DNA of 64,000 bases from Nymphaea colorata (Eukaryota; Streptophyta; Magnoliopsida; Nymphaeales; Nymphaeaceae). The stretch covers positions 4,843,501 to 4,907,500 of the forward strand of contig NC_045142.1 of assembly GCF_008831285.2 (NCBI RefSeq). Direction: 5' to 3'. A model generated the notes under the pieces. It was not told the origin of the DNA. It saw nothing but the letters and a program-made list of their open reading frames with translations, and searched no databases. Made by a program: the position numbers and the translations under genes. Below are positions 1 through 18,458 of this stretch, in pieces. Position 1 is the first letter of the stretch. Each line of letters opens with the position of its first letter.

Positions 1-5474
<5,474 letters not shown>

Positions 5475-5604
5475 CTTCAAAGGTTGATGTTCTCATACAA
5501 GTCTTCGCACTCAGAACAGTACTTCAAAGCTGAACTAACCTTCAGCTCTGCAAAGAAGGACTACAAAGATGTCCGGTTGATGTTTTTCCCTAGAGGCATG
5601 AAAC

Positions 5605-5630
5605 GTCGTGACATATTTTTAAAGAGTACT
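5605..5630 (-). promoter_or_regulatory. Putative TATA region of G1
   Basis: On the minus strand CTTTAAAAATATGTCAC lies about 140 bp upstream of the G1 ATG. The same sequence sits at the same distance upstream of G2 (near 15728-15745) and G3 (near 25938-25955). Conservation and position suggest a core promoter; there is no direct evidence of a transcription start. Confidence 0.35.
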
Positions 5631-6985
5631 CGAAGGTAATTAACAAGCCTTAGCAGAAGTCCCCGTTTGACGATTAGGAGAATTTAATGCATTCATTGTC
5701 CTAAAATTCATCCGTATACTGGTGGGAACCACGATCCCAAGATCATGTGTCTTGGATTCAATTCTAGGTGACTAGATGAAAGTCAACGGTCATAAAAAAA
5801 CCTTCCAAGTTCATAAAATATCTCTTCTCAATGAAATAAAATTCCTAGTGCTTTTTCGTTTTGTCCAAATGAAGAGATGGAAGAGTTAAATCTACCGTAG
5901 CTCCCGTTATGGTCACCAAATGTTTGTTTCTTAAGTAGTATCTGTTTCTTTAAGAACATATATGAAGAGCTATTATTGTTCCTGATTTTTTTTTTTTAAC
6001 TTCTATGGAATTAATTTGATGACCAATTTCCAAACTCATAATTCTAAAATTGCACACTACAAAAAAAAAAATTCATTGCAGGCGCCGGTCAGTATTTTTT
6101 GAAATTTTTGCAGGGACTAAACTATATTTGTATATTTTTATTGGGGTCAAATTAAAAGTTTTAAAAAATTATAATTACTAAATTTTGTTTTCCCAAGATA
6201 TCAAGGGGCTGAAGATTAGGATCGAGGTTATTTTCTTGCTCAACAATTTCAAGCAGATGGGGAAGTTCAGGTTGTGTAGGTGTAGAAGACGATCGACCAC
6301 CAAACCCTTCACAACATTGGAGACACCAGACAAGGGAAGATTCTGTCTATTTGAGAACTAGTCTTCTATTTGTGAGTGTGGACCTCCATGGTCTTGTAGT
6401 TTCTTCACAGCTGTTGATGAGACCGATCGGTGCCATTGTTTTGTCCCTTTTCTTTAAATGATGACGAGAGTTTAGCAAAGAATTTTAGGGCAATGGACAC
6501 ACAACTGACAGAACAAAGATGGTGAACAGAGCAATGAATGCCAGTCGAATGCAAAATTTTGTAACAAAATAATGATAACCCAGCCTATGCAAATGAGAAG
6601 TCATCGTCTGTATGGGTGCATGATAATTTCTTCATCCCTACTCATCACCTTCTGAAGAACTAGGACAATCTTAAGACTGTCTAGCAAAACAGAGCACAAA
6701 AGTTTCAGTTTGACATCGAAGCTTCGATTTAGATAAACGGTTTGCACATTTCAGTTCAGATACAAGAAATGAGAAAGCTTTCAAGGCCGTGCCCAGAAAA
6801 CTACCCAACTTCTTAATAAGTTGTTCATGTTATGAGCATCAACTCAGATCAGAATCCCATGTAATAGAATAAAACATGGAATGCAGGCAAAGAAGTTGCA
6901 GGCAGATTGCGTCATGAACTTGAAAAGTTGCCAGCGAAGGGGTTAATGCAGCATTAGGTTTCAGATTGTACTTGACATTGCTGCA
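5631..6985. other. Upstream region of G1, no gene seen
   Basis: AT-rich DNA without a credible coding region. The stretch 6190-6480 (starting near tgaagattaggatcgaggtt) recurs in diverged form at about 47270-47660 and 55550-55800, so it is part of the ancestral upstream flank or an old shared insertion. The stretch 6640-6990 matches 16700-17060 closely, in the flank of G2. Confidence 0.5.
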
Positions 6986-7009
6986 CATTATTAATCACAT
7001 AAGGAATAT

Positions 7010-7410
7010 TAATAATGGCTGGGAGGAGACCTTCACTTGGCTTGGCTGTGCTTCGTCCTCCGGTGATGGACAACTTCATTAGCATATGAAGACGCTGTTG
7101 TGACAGGGAGATGTGACATTGACTTGGCGGAGCACCGTCGACCACGGTGATGGATGGACGGGTTCGTTAGCAAACAAGCTATTTCGCTGTCAAGGGAGAA
7201 AGAACTCTCTTTTAACCGGGAGAGGAATTGTCGTCGACCTGGTGGTGCTGATCTTGTGCGCAAGAAAATGTTTTCTTTTCTTCTTTTTAAAGAAAAAATC
7301 AAACACACACACACAGGCACCCGATAAAGCGCTGATACCGATGGCCATGTACGCTTGCGCCTAACATTTTCATGCTTTTGGCATGGTGACTCATGTCGTT
7401 GTAAGGGGAC
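7010..7410. repeat. Intergenic block A, G1-G2 interval
   Basis: Unidentified non-coding block beginning near ggaggagaccttcacttgg and containing gtcgaccacgg and aaccgggagaggaattgtcg. It recurs at about 17075-17480, 33525-33925 and 56295-56740, and in diverged form as block B 1 kb to its right. No terminal repeats, polymerase III boxes or open frame tie it to a known class. Confidence 0.6.
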
Positions 7411-7939
7411 CCTCTTGAGCTTTGCTGTGGTTTCCACCACGTTGAACCATGTGTATTGTAGCTTAATCGTTGCAGATATATATATATAGATGTTGATTAA
7501 GTATTTTTCTCTCAAAAAAAAAAAACAAGCACACACACACACCAAGCCGGTGGGTAGCGATTATCTACATAAAGTCCAGGTTGGGTCATGTTTCCCCTTT
7601 CAATTAACTAAACTCTGTACATCACTTTTTCTGAATCAAATTGGTAAGCTTATAATTAACAATAGGCTGAATCGAATGGAAATCTGAATCATTTGCACAT
7701 GAAATGTTTAGAATACAGGTCTTCAATCTAAAATTTAAAAATAAAACACAAAAAAAAATATGACCGTTGAATTAGATATTCATAATAATACCTTAGGATA
7801 GTCAAATGATAAGTTGGAAATAATATAGTATTTTTGTATAATTAATAAAAAATAGAAAACATTATGAAGTTTGCTGCCTATCCTTTCAGCGTCCACATAT
7901 AGAAAATCTCTCTCTCTCTTTCTCTCTCAAAGTGGAGTT

Positions 7940-8420
7940 GCCCTCTGATAGAGTTTAACTTGGTTGGGAGGAGACTTTAACTTGGTTGTGGTCAGTCCTC
8001 CGGTGATGGACGACTTCATTAGCATATTAAGACGCTGTTGTGACAGGGAGACGTGACATTGACATGGCGGTGCCCCGTCGACCACGGACGATCTTTTTCG
8101 CTGTCGAGTGACACAACTGATTGTCGTCGACCGGGTTGTGCTCCGCCGTGTACGTTCCGTGGTGGACGAATTCAAGTGCGTCCTGAGAATACTTGTATTC
8201 TATTCTCCTTCTTAAAAGAATTTCGGAAGTGTCATGACATTGCACAAAATTTGAGGCATTTTGGACATGATTTTGCTGATCTCGTACGCAAGAAAATGTG
8301 TTTCCTTTTTTAAAGAACAAAATACACACACACACGGGCGCCCAATGACAAAGCGCTGGTGCCCCTGGCCTTCGCCGAACATTCCTATGCTTCTGCCATG
8401 GTGACTCATTTCTTTGTAAA
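7940..8420. repeat. Intergenic block B, G1-G2 interval
   Basis: Diverged second copy of block A in the same orientation, sharing tcctccggtgatggac and the stretch around gacgctgttgtgacaggg. It adds a segment near tgtcgtcgaccgggttgtgc. Counterparts are 17900-18350 and 37440-37890. The A-B pair predates the 10-kb unit duplications because three intervals carry it. Confidence 0.6.
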
Positions 8421-8639
8421 GGGAATCTCTTGAACCATGCTTAATTGCAGCAGCTTTATATATATATATATAAGAGTCACCATTTACTCATTGTATATAT
8501 TTAATGTAAAAATTTCTAAAAGAAAGATTTTAAAATCAAAGAGACATAATGGAAGAATTAGGATGAATTGAGATGGTACTTTATAAATAAGTAATTATTT
8601 TGAATATATCAACCATTTTTTTCTTTTTTGATCACCTAA

Positions 8640-9660
8640 AAGGGACAAAAGAAAAAAAATAAAAGAGACATTGTCTAACACGCATACTAGGCATGCGCAA
8701 AGAGCTTGCTTTGCCCCCATAGGATGGCTCATGCTTCCCTGTCCCCTTTAGGTGGGTCCCACATAAAAAGGAAATTCAAGATTTATATTTTTCAAATATA
8801 TTTTTGAAGTACAAAATGGTTTTTTTTATTAAAATGGGTCTGGCTTTATTTTGGGCAACTCTAGGCTCATTTTAAATTGCTTGATGCGAGTTTGAGTTGA
8901 AAAGCAATGGAGAGGCTCGGGCGCACACGAGGCCCAAAGTAGTGTTAGAAATTTGTATTTAGCCTTGATTTTAGATTTTGAATTGAAATTTAGATTTGAA
9001 TCTAAGTTGGACCGAAGATTGGCTGTCTGCATCTATTTTCCTAATTTGGGCTTGATTTTGCTTTTGAGGTTCAGTTATGGAATTTGGCTTTGTATTTTGG
9101 ATTAGGGTGTAATTTTTGGATCTAGAGCTTAGATTTTGATTCAAATCTCGGTTTGAAGTTGGATGTTGAATCTAAACCTTGAATTTGGATTCAGATATGG
9201 ATCAAAGCATCCCTTTTGGATTTACGGCCGAGATTTGGACTTGGTTGTGGATCTAGAGGCTTGTTTTGGTTTTAGGGTCAATATTTTGATTTGGATATGG
9301 ATCTAGGCATATGTTTTGTGCCTAGAACAAATATTTGGATTTAAATATGGATCTTGAGGTTAGTTTTTGGATTGAGCTTGAGCCGAACGTCTGAAATTTG
9401 ATCCGAATATGCTTAATGCTACCCGTGTGAAACCAATTAAAATTACTGAAATCTGTCCGAATATATCGAATATAGTCTTTATGAAAAAATTGAGGTGATA
9501 GCATCAATTTGTTAGTTTTGCAATGAGTGGAAATGAGCATCAAGGAGGAATAATGGGGAAAAGTTTTGCTGGAGGTAAGCATAGATAGGCTGCCGAGCAT
9601 ATGTTTATTATTTGAGTAAGTATCAATTGTTGAAAGATGTTAAAGTGTGCCTAATTTGTG
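8640..9660. repeat. Degenerate TTTGGAT-type repeat block, G1-G2 interval
   Basis: A long stretch made of imperfect copies of ttggatttagatatggatct, preceded by a conserved gtgggtccc segment and followed by a conserved segment with the frame starting MSGNEHQGGIMGK (here interrupted by a stop). Counterparts lie at 18640-19650, 38150-39130 and 59935-60870. An opposite-orientation relative lies at 49430-50060. Confidence 0.6.
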
Positions 9661-9885
9661 GACCTTGGCAATGGTGAAGAGCGCTAAGACGTGTCATCTA
9701 TTTATTTTCTTGGTTCAGAATGGAAGGGAGAGGACCCTACACCCCAACAGATTCCTTGAAAAGTACTAATGGCAACACAATTTTTTTATATGGTTAACAC
9801 TAATGTCTTTATCGGGTACTTTGACTTTTCAATTGCATTGGAATTCAAATAAATTTTTTATAAACTTTCATTTTAAACCAATAAA

Positions 9886-9924
<39 letters not shown>

Positions 9925-10742
9925 TAAAAAGGAACGTCTGGAACGTCTCCCTTTAAAATTTTAGACTAAAATAGTCTTTTTATAAATTTTTATCTATAAT
10001 AAATAAAGTTAAAGAAAAAATTGGACAAATAAAGCTTAGGAACTATCATATAATTATATATTTTTGTATATATAAAATAAAAATGTATACTTATACACCC
10101 CGCACCCGCACATCCAGCTTTTTTGGGATGTGCGGCACTGGCACCTGCATCCGCACCAGCACCCACAAAACACACCCATATGACATTGTTTCAAACAAAT
10201 TCTGAAGTTAGATCTCCTTTTATATCCACTTAATTACCGCTAGTCACCTACATGGGGTTAAAGTTCTGCATGTGCATTGGTCATCATCTGCCACAAACAA
10301 ACACAGATATAGGTAAACGTGGATTTGTTCATGTTGGTGGCCATAGGGGACGGTTAACAGATCATTTCTAGATGGCCTTAGGAATGAGGTTCGAGCTCAT
10401 TTCTTTTTTATGTGATTGATAAATGATATAATATTCTGGAGGCAATTGAAGCCTCTTGCCGCAACCTAATTATGTGAAGGAGGAGATTGCATATCAACAA
10501 CAGGTGTAACAGATATAACACACATATGCAATCGACAACAGCAGATGATATGCAAAAGGGGTACAGCAGGTTTCATGCTAAGAAAAAGTTTATATAGTAG
10601 CAAGTATTATTTATAGAGCAAGGATGCTGTTATTCATGAGGATGCTTCAAAAGAAGCCAGAAAGCTAAGGTAGCTTACTATTAGCCATCAAATAACATGG
10701 AACCTATTGAGGCCACTTCCGGAATGAAATAACTTAAAATAC
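9661..10742. other. 3' flank of G2, no gene seen
   Basis: AT-rich, with a (TA)n run near 9893-9920 and a GC-richer patch at 10095-10175 (cacatccagc...ggatgtgcgg) that is conserved at 61440-61540 beside G6 but absent beside G3 and G4. No coding region is supported. Confidence 0.45.
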
Positions 10743-10748
10743 TTTATT
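10743..10748 (-). terminator. Polyadenylation signal AATAAA of G2
   Basis: AATAAA on the minus strand, 68 bp after the last-exon stop. The same hexamer sits at matching distance after G3 (20019-20024), G4 (39733-39738) and G6 (62243-62248). Confidence 0.5.
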
Positions 10749-10815
10749 CTCCATCACAACGTAAGCTGGCGATGGCTTGGGATGTTGACTTCAAAGGTGT
10801 GCACAGACGACACAG

Positions 10816-13800
10816 CTAGCCAACTAGCATGTGAAGTAAAATGACCAAGCCGAGTGGTACTCCAACGATGATCGGCTTCATATTTCTTTTGCCATTGGTT
10901 GGCAGCGGACTTGAATTGCCAATGGTTGGTGGCAGACTTTGATTGGCAGTCGTTGGTGGTGGAATTGGATTGCCATTTGTCGGCGGCGGACTTGGATTGC
11001 CATTTGTTGGTGGCGGCGGACTTGGATTGCCATTTGTTGGTGCCGGACTTGGATTGCCTTTGGTGATGTTGTTTCCTGTTATACTGGAAAAGGCAGACAA
11101 TTAAAAGGACTCATCCAGTGCTATATATGGATGAAATACCATTACCCAATTACAGATATCATACTCTTAACTTGTCATGCCAAGTAAGGAATACCCAAAT
11201 TGCAGCAATCATACTTTTAGTTTGTATGTTCTCATAGAGCATTTGGTGAAATGGAAAAGTTATCCAATCACCTTGTGATTGTTTCTCTCTCTCTCTCTCT
11301 CTCTCCACACACACACACGAAAATATGCTCACGATGCTGCATCACCTTCACCAAAAAGTCCTACTTACGTTAGCTTTATTTTTCTATTGCTTGCCAATGA
11401 TGCCGGTAAGGGTCCAGTGAAATTGTTGTATGCCAGGTTCCTGCAATCAACCATCGGAAATCTGCCGTATTAATATCTAATTGTTGATTAAATCAAACTT
11501 GCATATTCACACTGTAAGTTTGTACTACGAAGCAAAACAAGCACCAAGAACAGAGCCGGGGATACGAGGCAGGTGGAGCTTTGGTCAGGGGAGGGGCTAC
11601 ATGTGGGCAATTGTCCAGTCTAATAAAATCCCTTATTTACATGTTCGTTAAACCCAAATTTTTGTATATATATATATATAAAATGCCCTTCAAATATATA
11701 CCGAGTGTCAGCCAAATACGTCTGGATCTACCATTAGCTTTGATTTAGAAAAGGTTTTGCTTTTCCCTTTATTTTCTCTCCTTTCGAAAGGGGGTTTTCC
11801 TTTAATTTTTCTCATGAAAGGTATTTTCATCATTTCATGCCCTGCAGACTAAAGTTGAGGCCAAACATGCAGCTTGCTTCAAAGAGACAGTGTTTCATCC
11901 GATGACAAGATTGAGTTGCATGCAAACCCCTCTGCATGTACAACACAGAAGCTAAAAAGTAAGGGAATTGGGGTGTTTTTGAAAAGTTTTTATAAAGAAT
12001 TTACAGTGTAAACTTTTAACTTGTTCGTAATCCCTTTTTTGTCCTCTTCGAAAGTTCTTTTTTTTTCTACTTTTTCATTACACACCCATGCGTACATAAC
12101 CACTTTCGTCCAACGACTCCTTCCACTGACGGGCCCTCTCATTTGTCATTGTCCCAATTTGGGGAGGCAAAGGATAGAACGGCCTTTTGTGCTAAAAAGA
12201 CTGTTTGTACTCGAATTGATGAAGAGACAACTTTAAGTTTCAGGTGACTTCGCATTGACAATTTATTGAATCTTTTTCCGTGTAATAAACTCACAGCTCT
12301 TTCAAGTGAGGAAATGTTCCCAAGAACTCTGGGATCTGTCCACTCAAGCTGTTGTTACTCAATTCACTGCAAGATTAAAGTTTGACACTGATCAGTGAAA
12401 CTCAATCTAATCAATTAAGCAAGCTAAAAGCCAATTCGCAAGACTGTGTTTTACGCACATTATCTGAAGCGCAGTCAGGCCGCTGAAGTCTGGAAGGATG
12501 CCGTGCAAGCCTGAACTATTAAGGTGCCTAAGAAAGCAACGTCAAATGGAAAAAGTACATAAAATATTTCCTTTATGATTAAAAAGTTCCATGGCATTGA
12601 GGATTGGTGGAAGGGAGGCATCTGGTGTGTTGACCAAGGAAATGTTTGATCCAGCAGTCAGGCTCCGACCGACGTGATTGTAGAGAGTCCACTCATCTGA
12701 CTGATAAGGTGGGATTATAGAACCGTTGCTGTTAAGCTTTTCGCCATCAACAAGGAAATCGAAAGACCTGCTCTTATTTTGGTAAGCTGCCTCTAACACT
12801 TCGGAGAAATAGAAATTATAGTAATATGTATTTTCTTCCAAACCCATCTCCGACGATGGGACTGTCAGAATCGTCGCATTGCTTGACGCTGGAGTTATGG
12901 CGTGGGCTAATGCCAGTCCCGGAATATCCGTGAAGTTTTTGATGAAGCTCATGTTATCTCTCGCCACAGTCACTACGCCGTCGATCTCACCACTTGGATG
13001 CCAATAACGATCATAAGGGTCATCAGGATACCTGCCAACAAAAGCCCGTCCATCATAATAAGATGTACTCTTAAATATAACCGCTTTGTGAAAAGTTCCT
13101 ATATTCAGGTTTGAATTCTTGAATCCAAATGAAAAAAAAAAAGTCGGATTTGAATATGAATTCAAATAGGGACTGAGTCAAGGTATAGCCTTCATGGGCC
13201 CTGCCCCACCTCAATTGTTTTTTTTTTTTTAAAATTACATATAAATTTTAGGAAATTTCACTTTTTCTATATAAAAATTTTGAACAAAATTTAAAAACTT
13301 TAATTCTGCCTCCCTCATTAAAAGTTTTTGACTCCGCCATTGAATCCAAAACCTGAGTAAAATCCGAAACCAAATCAAATGTTATACTCGAATACACTTA
13401 TGAATCTCAATTTTAATCATTAACTTCTGAAGCTCAATTTTAAATGTAATGAAGTTGACTTTTAAAGTGGACATTGTAAGGGCATTGGATATTGAATATT
13501 TACATGAGATACGAATTCTTAAATCCTAATCTGCACTGGTTTCTTAATTAGGTTTTAATTTTTTTTTACATTCAATCTAAATTGGATAGCTTAGCATCTC
13601 TAGGCACTCATCAAACTTTTGTAGAAGAAAAAGATTTACTTACAACCGGGGCTAGACTTGGATTTTCCAAGAAGTGTTATTTAATTAGAAGACTGATTCC
13701 TCTCTTTGCGTACCCACTATGAAACTTTTTTCTCTTAATCCATCACATGTATTTTTCTCTTCTTCTTCTTTTTCTTCTTCTATTTATTTCTTTTTCAATC

Positions 13801-15574
13801 ATTCTCTCCGCACTACAATTAGTCAACCCAATGAAATTAAAGAAGAGACTTACCAATATGATCCTACATACACGAACACAATAAATATAAAAGGCAATTT
13901 TACTACCACTAAAACGACAGCATGAATGGTATCATTTATTTCTCTCTTAATTTTGGATGTGTTTAAATGAGCATTAAAACTTCAAAGTCATCAATGATGC
14001 TAAGTCACCATTCAATAGACACATACACACTCTAGTTATCTAAAGTCACCCAACCATTTAATCAAGGTTGTCCATTTAAAGCAGATGGATGGTTGATAGA
14101 AAAACAAGAAAAAAATGTATAAACTAATATTAAATAACAATTTTAGGTTGTTGGATGACTCTAAAATATCTAAATCCTTTTTGTCTCTCTTAAAGCTTTG
14201 AAACTATTTTGGGTTCTTGACAATTACCAGAATAAAGAAACACTAGAATTATAGGAATGGATGAATATTATATTTTCGGATTATTAAGATGCAAATAAAG
14301 AGTACTCTTGTAAAAATGGGTACTCAAACCGATCTCCGTATTGGGTAAGCTAAATATCCATTCAAATCATGAAGTTACCGCATTAATGAATAGGCCATTT
14401 CATTATTTAGTAATTCTTATGAATTTGTTGTGAATAGGAAAAAACATTAACTGTTGTTGTTTAAAAAAATGAATAAAAAATGCATAAAAATAATAATTTT
14501 TCCAGATTATTTAAAAATGCTCATTAAACACGACGCTCCTGAACCTGCCACTCGATCGAACTAATTCAGACCAATTCCAATAGCGTTGTTGTTTTCCTTC
14601 AAAAATTAACTAATTAAATACCGTGAAGTGCAAGCTAAACTGTAGCAGGCATTGATCTTTGGAACTTTTAAATCAGGCTTACATGCACCAACCGATCGTT
14701 TCAGAGTGTACGGATATAACTTTCGTCTTACCTGAGGAAGCCCTTCGCTCCAAAGGCTACCCTCTGCCAACGACGGAGGACGTCGTCCGTGTCCTCCGTT
14801 TCATACATTCCCCGCTCAAATTCCTTAACTTCGAGAGCAGAGATGAAGGATGTCTGGTTGAGCGACGTCTGAGCAACACAGACGCTGATGTTGCCTCTCT
14901 TGGGCGCATAAATCACTTCCCAATAAAGGGAGGTGTCTAATGAAGTTGTCACGCTGGCCCAATGGTTCCCATCAAATTGAAGATCGAAGGATGGTGGCGA
15001 CGACTTCCCGTCGTAGTTGCCGTAGAAGAAGGATGCCCTTATCATGTGCTTCCTTCCCCTCGCCACGCCTGGTATCACGTAGCAGTTCTTCTTTTGGAAG
15101 GGAAAGTATCGGAGCGTCGTGTCTTCTTGGTAGTATGAATTGTTAACCTGGACCTTCGATGTTTGCCCTGTGTTAATATAGTGGCCGTCGCCGATCCATT
15201 TGATGCCCAGCTCGTCAGTGCGCGTACTCGTCGGAGCTCCGCAATCGATGCTCAAGGACACTAGAGGAAACAAAGGAAACTCAGGGGTTATGATTTATGA
15301 AGGGCATTCATTCTGGATGGCTCCATAGTTCATTGAAATCAAAATCTATCCTTTTGCGTATGAGCTCCCTTTTGAAGGTTAGGGGAATTAAACTAATTAA
15401 GAGCTCTGACTGTGCGGACTATACATGTGGGCATCTTTACTGCTTGATTAGCAGAAAAAAGAAAACAAGCCGAGGGTGAGATCAGGAGAACGCTTACGTA
15501 CGCCTGTCAGCAAATCCTGAGAAAATTTGAATCGCTATGCATAAGCCGGCAAAAAGGACCACGGATCCTGCCAT
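10816..15574 (-). pseudogene. G2: malectin-like/LRR receptor-like gene with exon-4 deletion
   Basis: Exons on the minus strand: 15574-15502, 15260-14732, 13031 onward (exon 3), 12527-12459, 12366-12295, 11440-11369, 11083-10816. Exon 3 keeps the RYPDDPYDRYW start through NAMELF and then runs straight into former intron-4 sequence near 12577: one deletion removed the last ~44 nt of exon 3, intron 3, the WAGDPC exon and part of intron 4. Reading on gives a 12-residue novel tail and a TGA at 12544-12542, so a malectin-only secreted product of 363 residues is possible. Splicing exon 2 directly to exon 5 would also keep frame. Exon 8 is the longest of the array (268 nt): five tandem NGNPSPPPT-like repeats, then MKPIIVGVPLGLVILLHMLVG and stop. 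It could be a dead gene or a neofunctionalised short form. Confidence 0.75.
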
Positions 15575-17060
15575 CTTGAAAGGTTGATATACCGATACAA
15601 GTCTCCCCGCTCAGAACAGTACTTCAGATGCTGAACCAACCTTCAGCTCCGCAAAGAAGGACTACAGAGATGTCCGGTTGATGTTTTGCCCCAGAGGCAA
15701 GCTTCTGTAAGGCATGAAACGTAGTGACATATTTTTAAAGAGTACGCGAAGGTAATTAAGAAGCCTTAGCAGAAGTCCCCGTTTGACAAGTATTCATCAA
15801 CTGTCATTGTAGATGAAAGCCAACGGTCATAAAAAAATTCTTCAAGTTCATAGAATATCTCCTCTCAATGAAATAAATTGACCCCGATGGCCTTTGTCTG
15901 GACCTTATCTGCACGCCAGTCAAGGTCTAGACCTTGAAGAGCCCAGTAGTTGAAGCCTCCCTTTGACTGGAATCATCATTTCGTGGAAATTCTTCCTTCC
16001 GCTTTTAAAAGGATAAATCATTTGAGCCACCTGATGAAATGTGTTCATTTATCCAAGACCTGGAGTCAGTGGAACAGAATTTTTTGTTCCATATCGCAGC
16101 TAGATTTACGATAAATAGGATCTTCTAGTCCATCTAGTTGTGCTCAACGACGCAGCGGTTGGTTCATATCATAGGCCGATTTGTGGCCATATATTTTCAA
16201 TTCATGGCAGTATGCATACTCTAAAAACTTTATGGCGCATGAAAATTGATATTTGAGTTAATATGAATTAGCCAACTGATGTGCAAAATAGGAACAAATA
16301 AAAATGTATACGCACACCTGTTCCTCTTAAATGGAGAGTGAGTTGCTCGGTGCAGGCAACAAGCATACGCCAAACAAATAAAAATGTATACGCCAACGAG
16401 TGTTGAAATTATGGAAAAAGAAATGTCTTTGAAAGTCTTGTTATTTTTTTCGATTTTCTTTTTTTTCATAAAAAAATTCTTTTTCCTATTAAACGGAAGC
16501 ATTTTGGTCATCAACCATGCTGCTATTTTGGTCCTCAACCATACTGTGATACTGACACACCAAATTTTTGTGCACCAGTAGTAGCTTCATTTCAAAAGCC
16601 CAAAAGCAATTAAGAGCAACTTTCGAAAAAGCGCGCATCAAACTCCTTTTGATAGAGCAACTATATCATCCCTTCCCACCCGTGTATATGCAAATGAGAA
16701 GTCACCTTCTGAAAGAACTTGGACAATCTAAAGATTATCTACCAAAACAGAGCACAAGAGTTTGAGTTTGACATCGAAGCTTCGATTTAGATAAACGGTT
16801 TGCACATTTCAGTTCAGATACAAGAAATGAGAAAGCTTTCAAGGAAGTGCCCAGCAAACTGCCCAACTTCTTAATAAGTTGTTCATGTTATGAGCATCAA
16901 CAACTCAAATCAGAATCCCATGTAATAGAATAACATGGAATGCAGGCAAAGAAGTTGCAGGCAGATTGCGTCATGAACTTGAAAAGTTGCCAGCGAAGGG
17001 GTTAATGCTGCATTAGGTTTCACTTTGCACTTGACATTGCTGCACATTATTAATCACTAA
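15575..17060. other. Upstream region of G2, no gene seen
   Basis: Contains the putative TATA region near 15728-15745 and flank nearly identical to that of G3 (25803-27160), including the segment starting ccttgaagagcccagtag. Short open frames here are not conserved as proteins. Confidence 0.5.
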
Positions 17061-17074
17061 AAGAATATTAATAA

Positions 17075-17480
17075 TGGCTGGGAGGAGACCTTCACTTGGT
17101 TGTGCTCCGTCCGCCGGTGATGGACGACTTCATTAGCGTATGAAGACGCTGTTGTGACAGGAGACGTGACACTGACTTGGCGGTGCCCCGTCGACCACGG
17201 TGATGGATGGACGGGTTCGTTAGCAAACAATCTATTTCGCTGTGAAGGGAGAACTCTTTTAACCGGGAGAGGAATTGTCGTCGACCTGGTGGTGATGATC
17301 TTGTGCGCAAGAAAATGTTTTCTTTTCTTCTTTTTTAAGAAAAAATCAAACATACGCACACAGGCGCCCAATATAAAGCGCTGATACCGATGGCCATATA
17401 CGCTTGCGCCTAACATTTCCATGCTTTTGGCATGGTGACTCATTTCGTTGTAAGGGGACCCTCTTGAGCTTTGCTGTGGT
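17075..17480. repeat. Intergenic block A, G2-G3 interval
   Basis: Copy of the block at 7010-7410, with the same internal order and the same CA-rich stretch after gcaagaaaatgttttc. Confidence 0.6.
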
Positions 17481-17899
17481 TTCAGCGACGTTGAACCATG
17501 TGTATTGTAGCTTAATCGTTGCAGATATATATATAGATGTTGATTAAGTATTTTTCTCTCAAAACAAGCACACACACACACACCAAGCCCTGAATCAAAT
17601 TGATAAGCTTAGAATTAACAATAGGCTGAATCGAATCGAAATCTGAATCACTTGCACATGAAATGTTTAGAATACAGGTCTTCAATCTAAAATTTAAAAA
17701 TAAAAATACAAAAAAGAATGACTGCTGCATTAACCTTAAGATAGTCAAATGATAAGTTGGAAATAATAATAGTATTTTAATATAATAGATTAATAAAAAA
17801 TAGAAAATATTATGAAGCTTGCTGCCTGGCCTTTCAGCGTCCACATATAAAAATCTCTCTCTTTTTCTCTCAAAGTGGAGTTGCCCTCTGATAGAGTTT

Positions 17900-18350
17900 A
17901 ACTTGGTTGGGAGGAGAATCTAACTTGGTTGTGGTCAGTCCTCCCGTGATGGTTCATTAGCATATGAAGACGCTGTTGTGACAGGGAGACGTGACATTGA
18001 CATGTCGGTGCCCCGTCGTCGACCACGGACGATCTTTTTCGCTGTCGAGTGACACAACTGATTGTCGTCGACCGGGTTGTGCTCCGCCGTGTACGTTCCG
18101 TGGTCGACGAATTCAAGTGCGCCCTGAGAATACTTGAATTGTATTCTCCTTTTTACGAGAATTTGGGAAGTGTCATCACATAGCACAGAATTTGAGGCAT
18201 TTTGGACATGGTTTTGCTGATCTTGTACGCAAGAACATGTGTTTTTTTTAATGTAAAAACAAACACACACAGGTGCCCATGGCCATGTACGTTTCGCCTA
18301 ACATTCCTATGCTTTTGCAATGATTGACTCATTTTATTATAAAGGGATTC
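17900..18350. repeat. Intergenic block B, G2-G3 interval
   Basis: Copy of the block at 7940-8420, close to the one at 37440-37890. A TA-rich tract follows at 18380-18455. Confidence 0.6.
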
Positions 18351-18411
18351 TCTTGAACCAAGTGTATTGTACCTTACTTGTTGCAGCTTTATTTATATAT
18401 ATATTTATTTA

Positions 18412-18458
<47 letters not shown>

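Noticed and set aside
11279-11340. CT and CA microsatellites near exon 7 of G2 as regulatory repeats or CRISPR-like arrays
   Set aside because: Simple dinucleotide runs without spacers; ordinary plant microsatellites.
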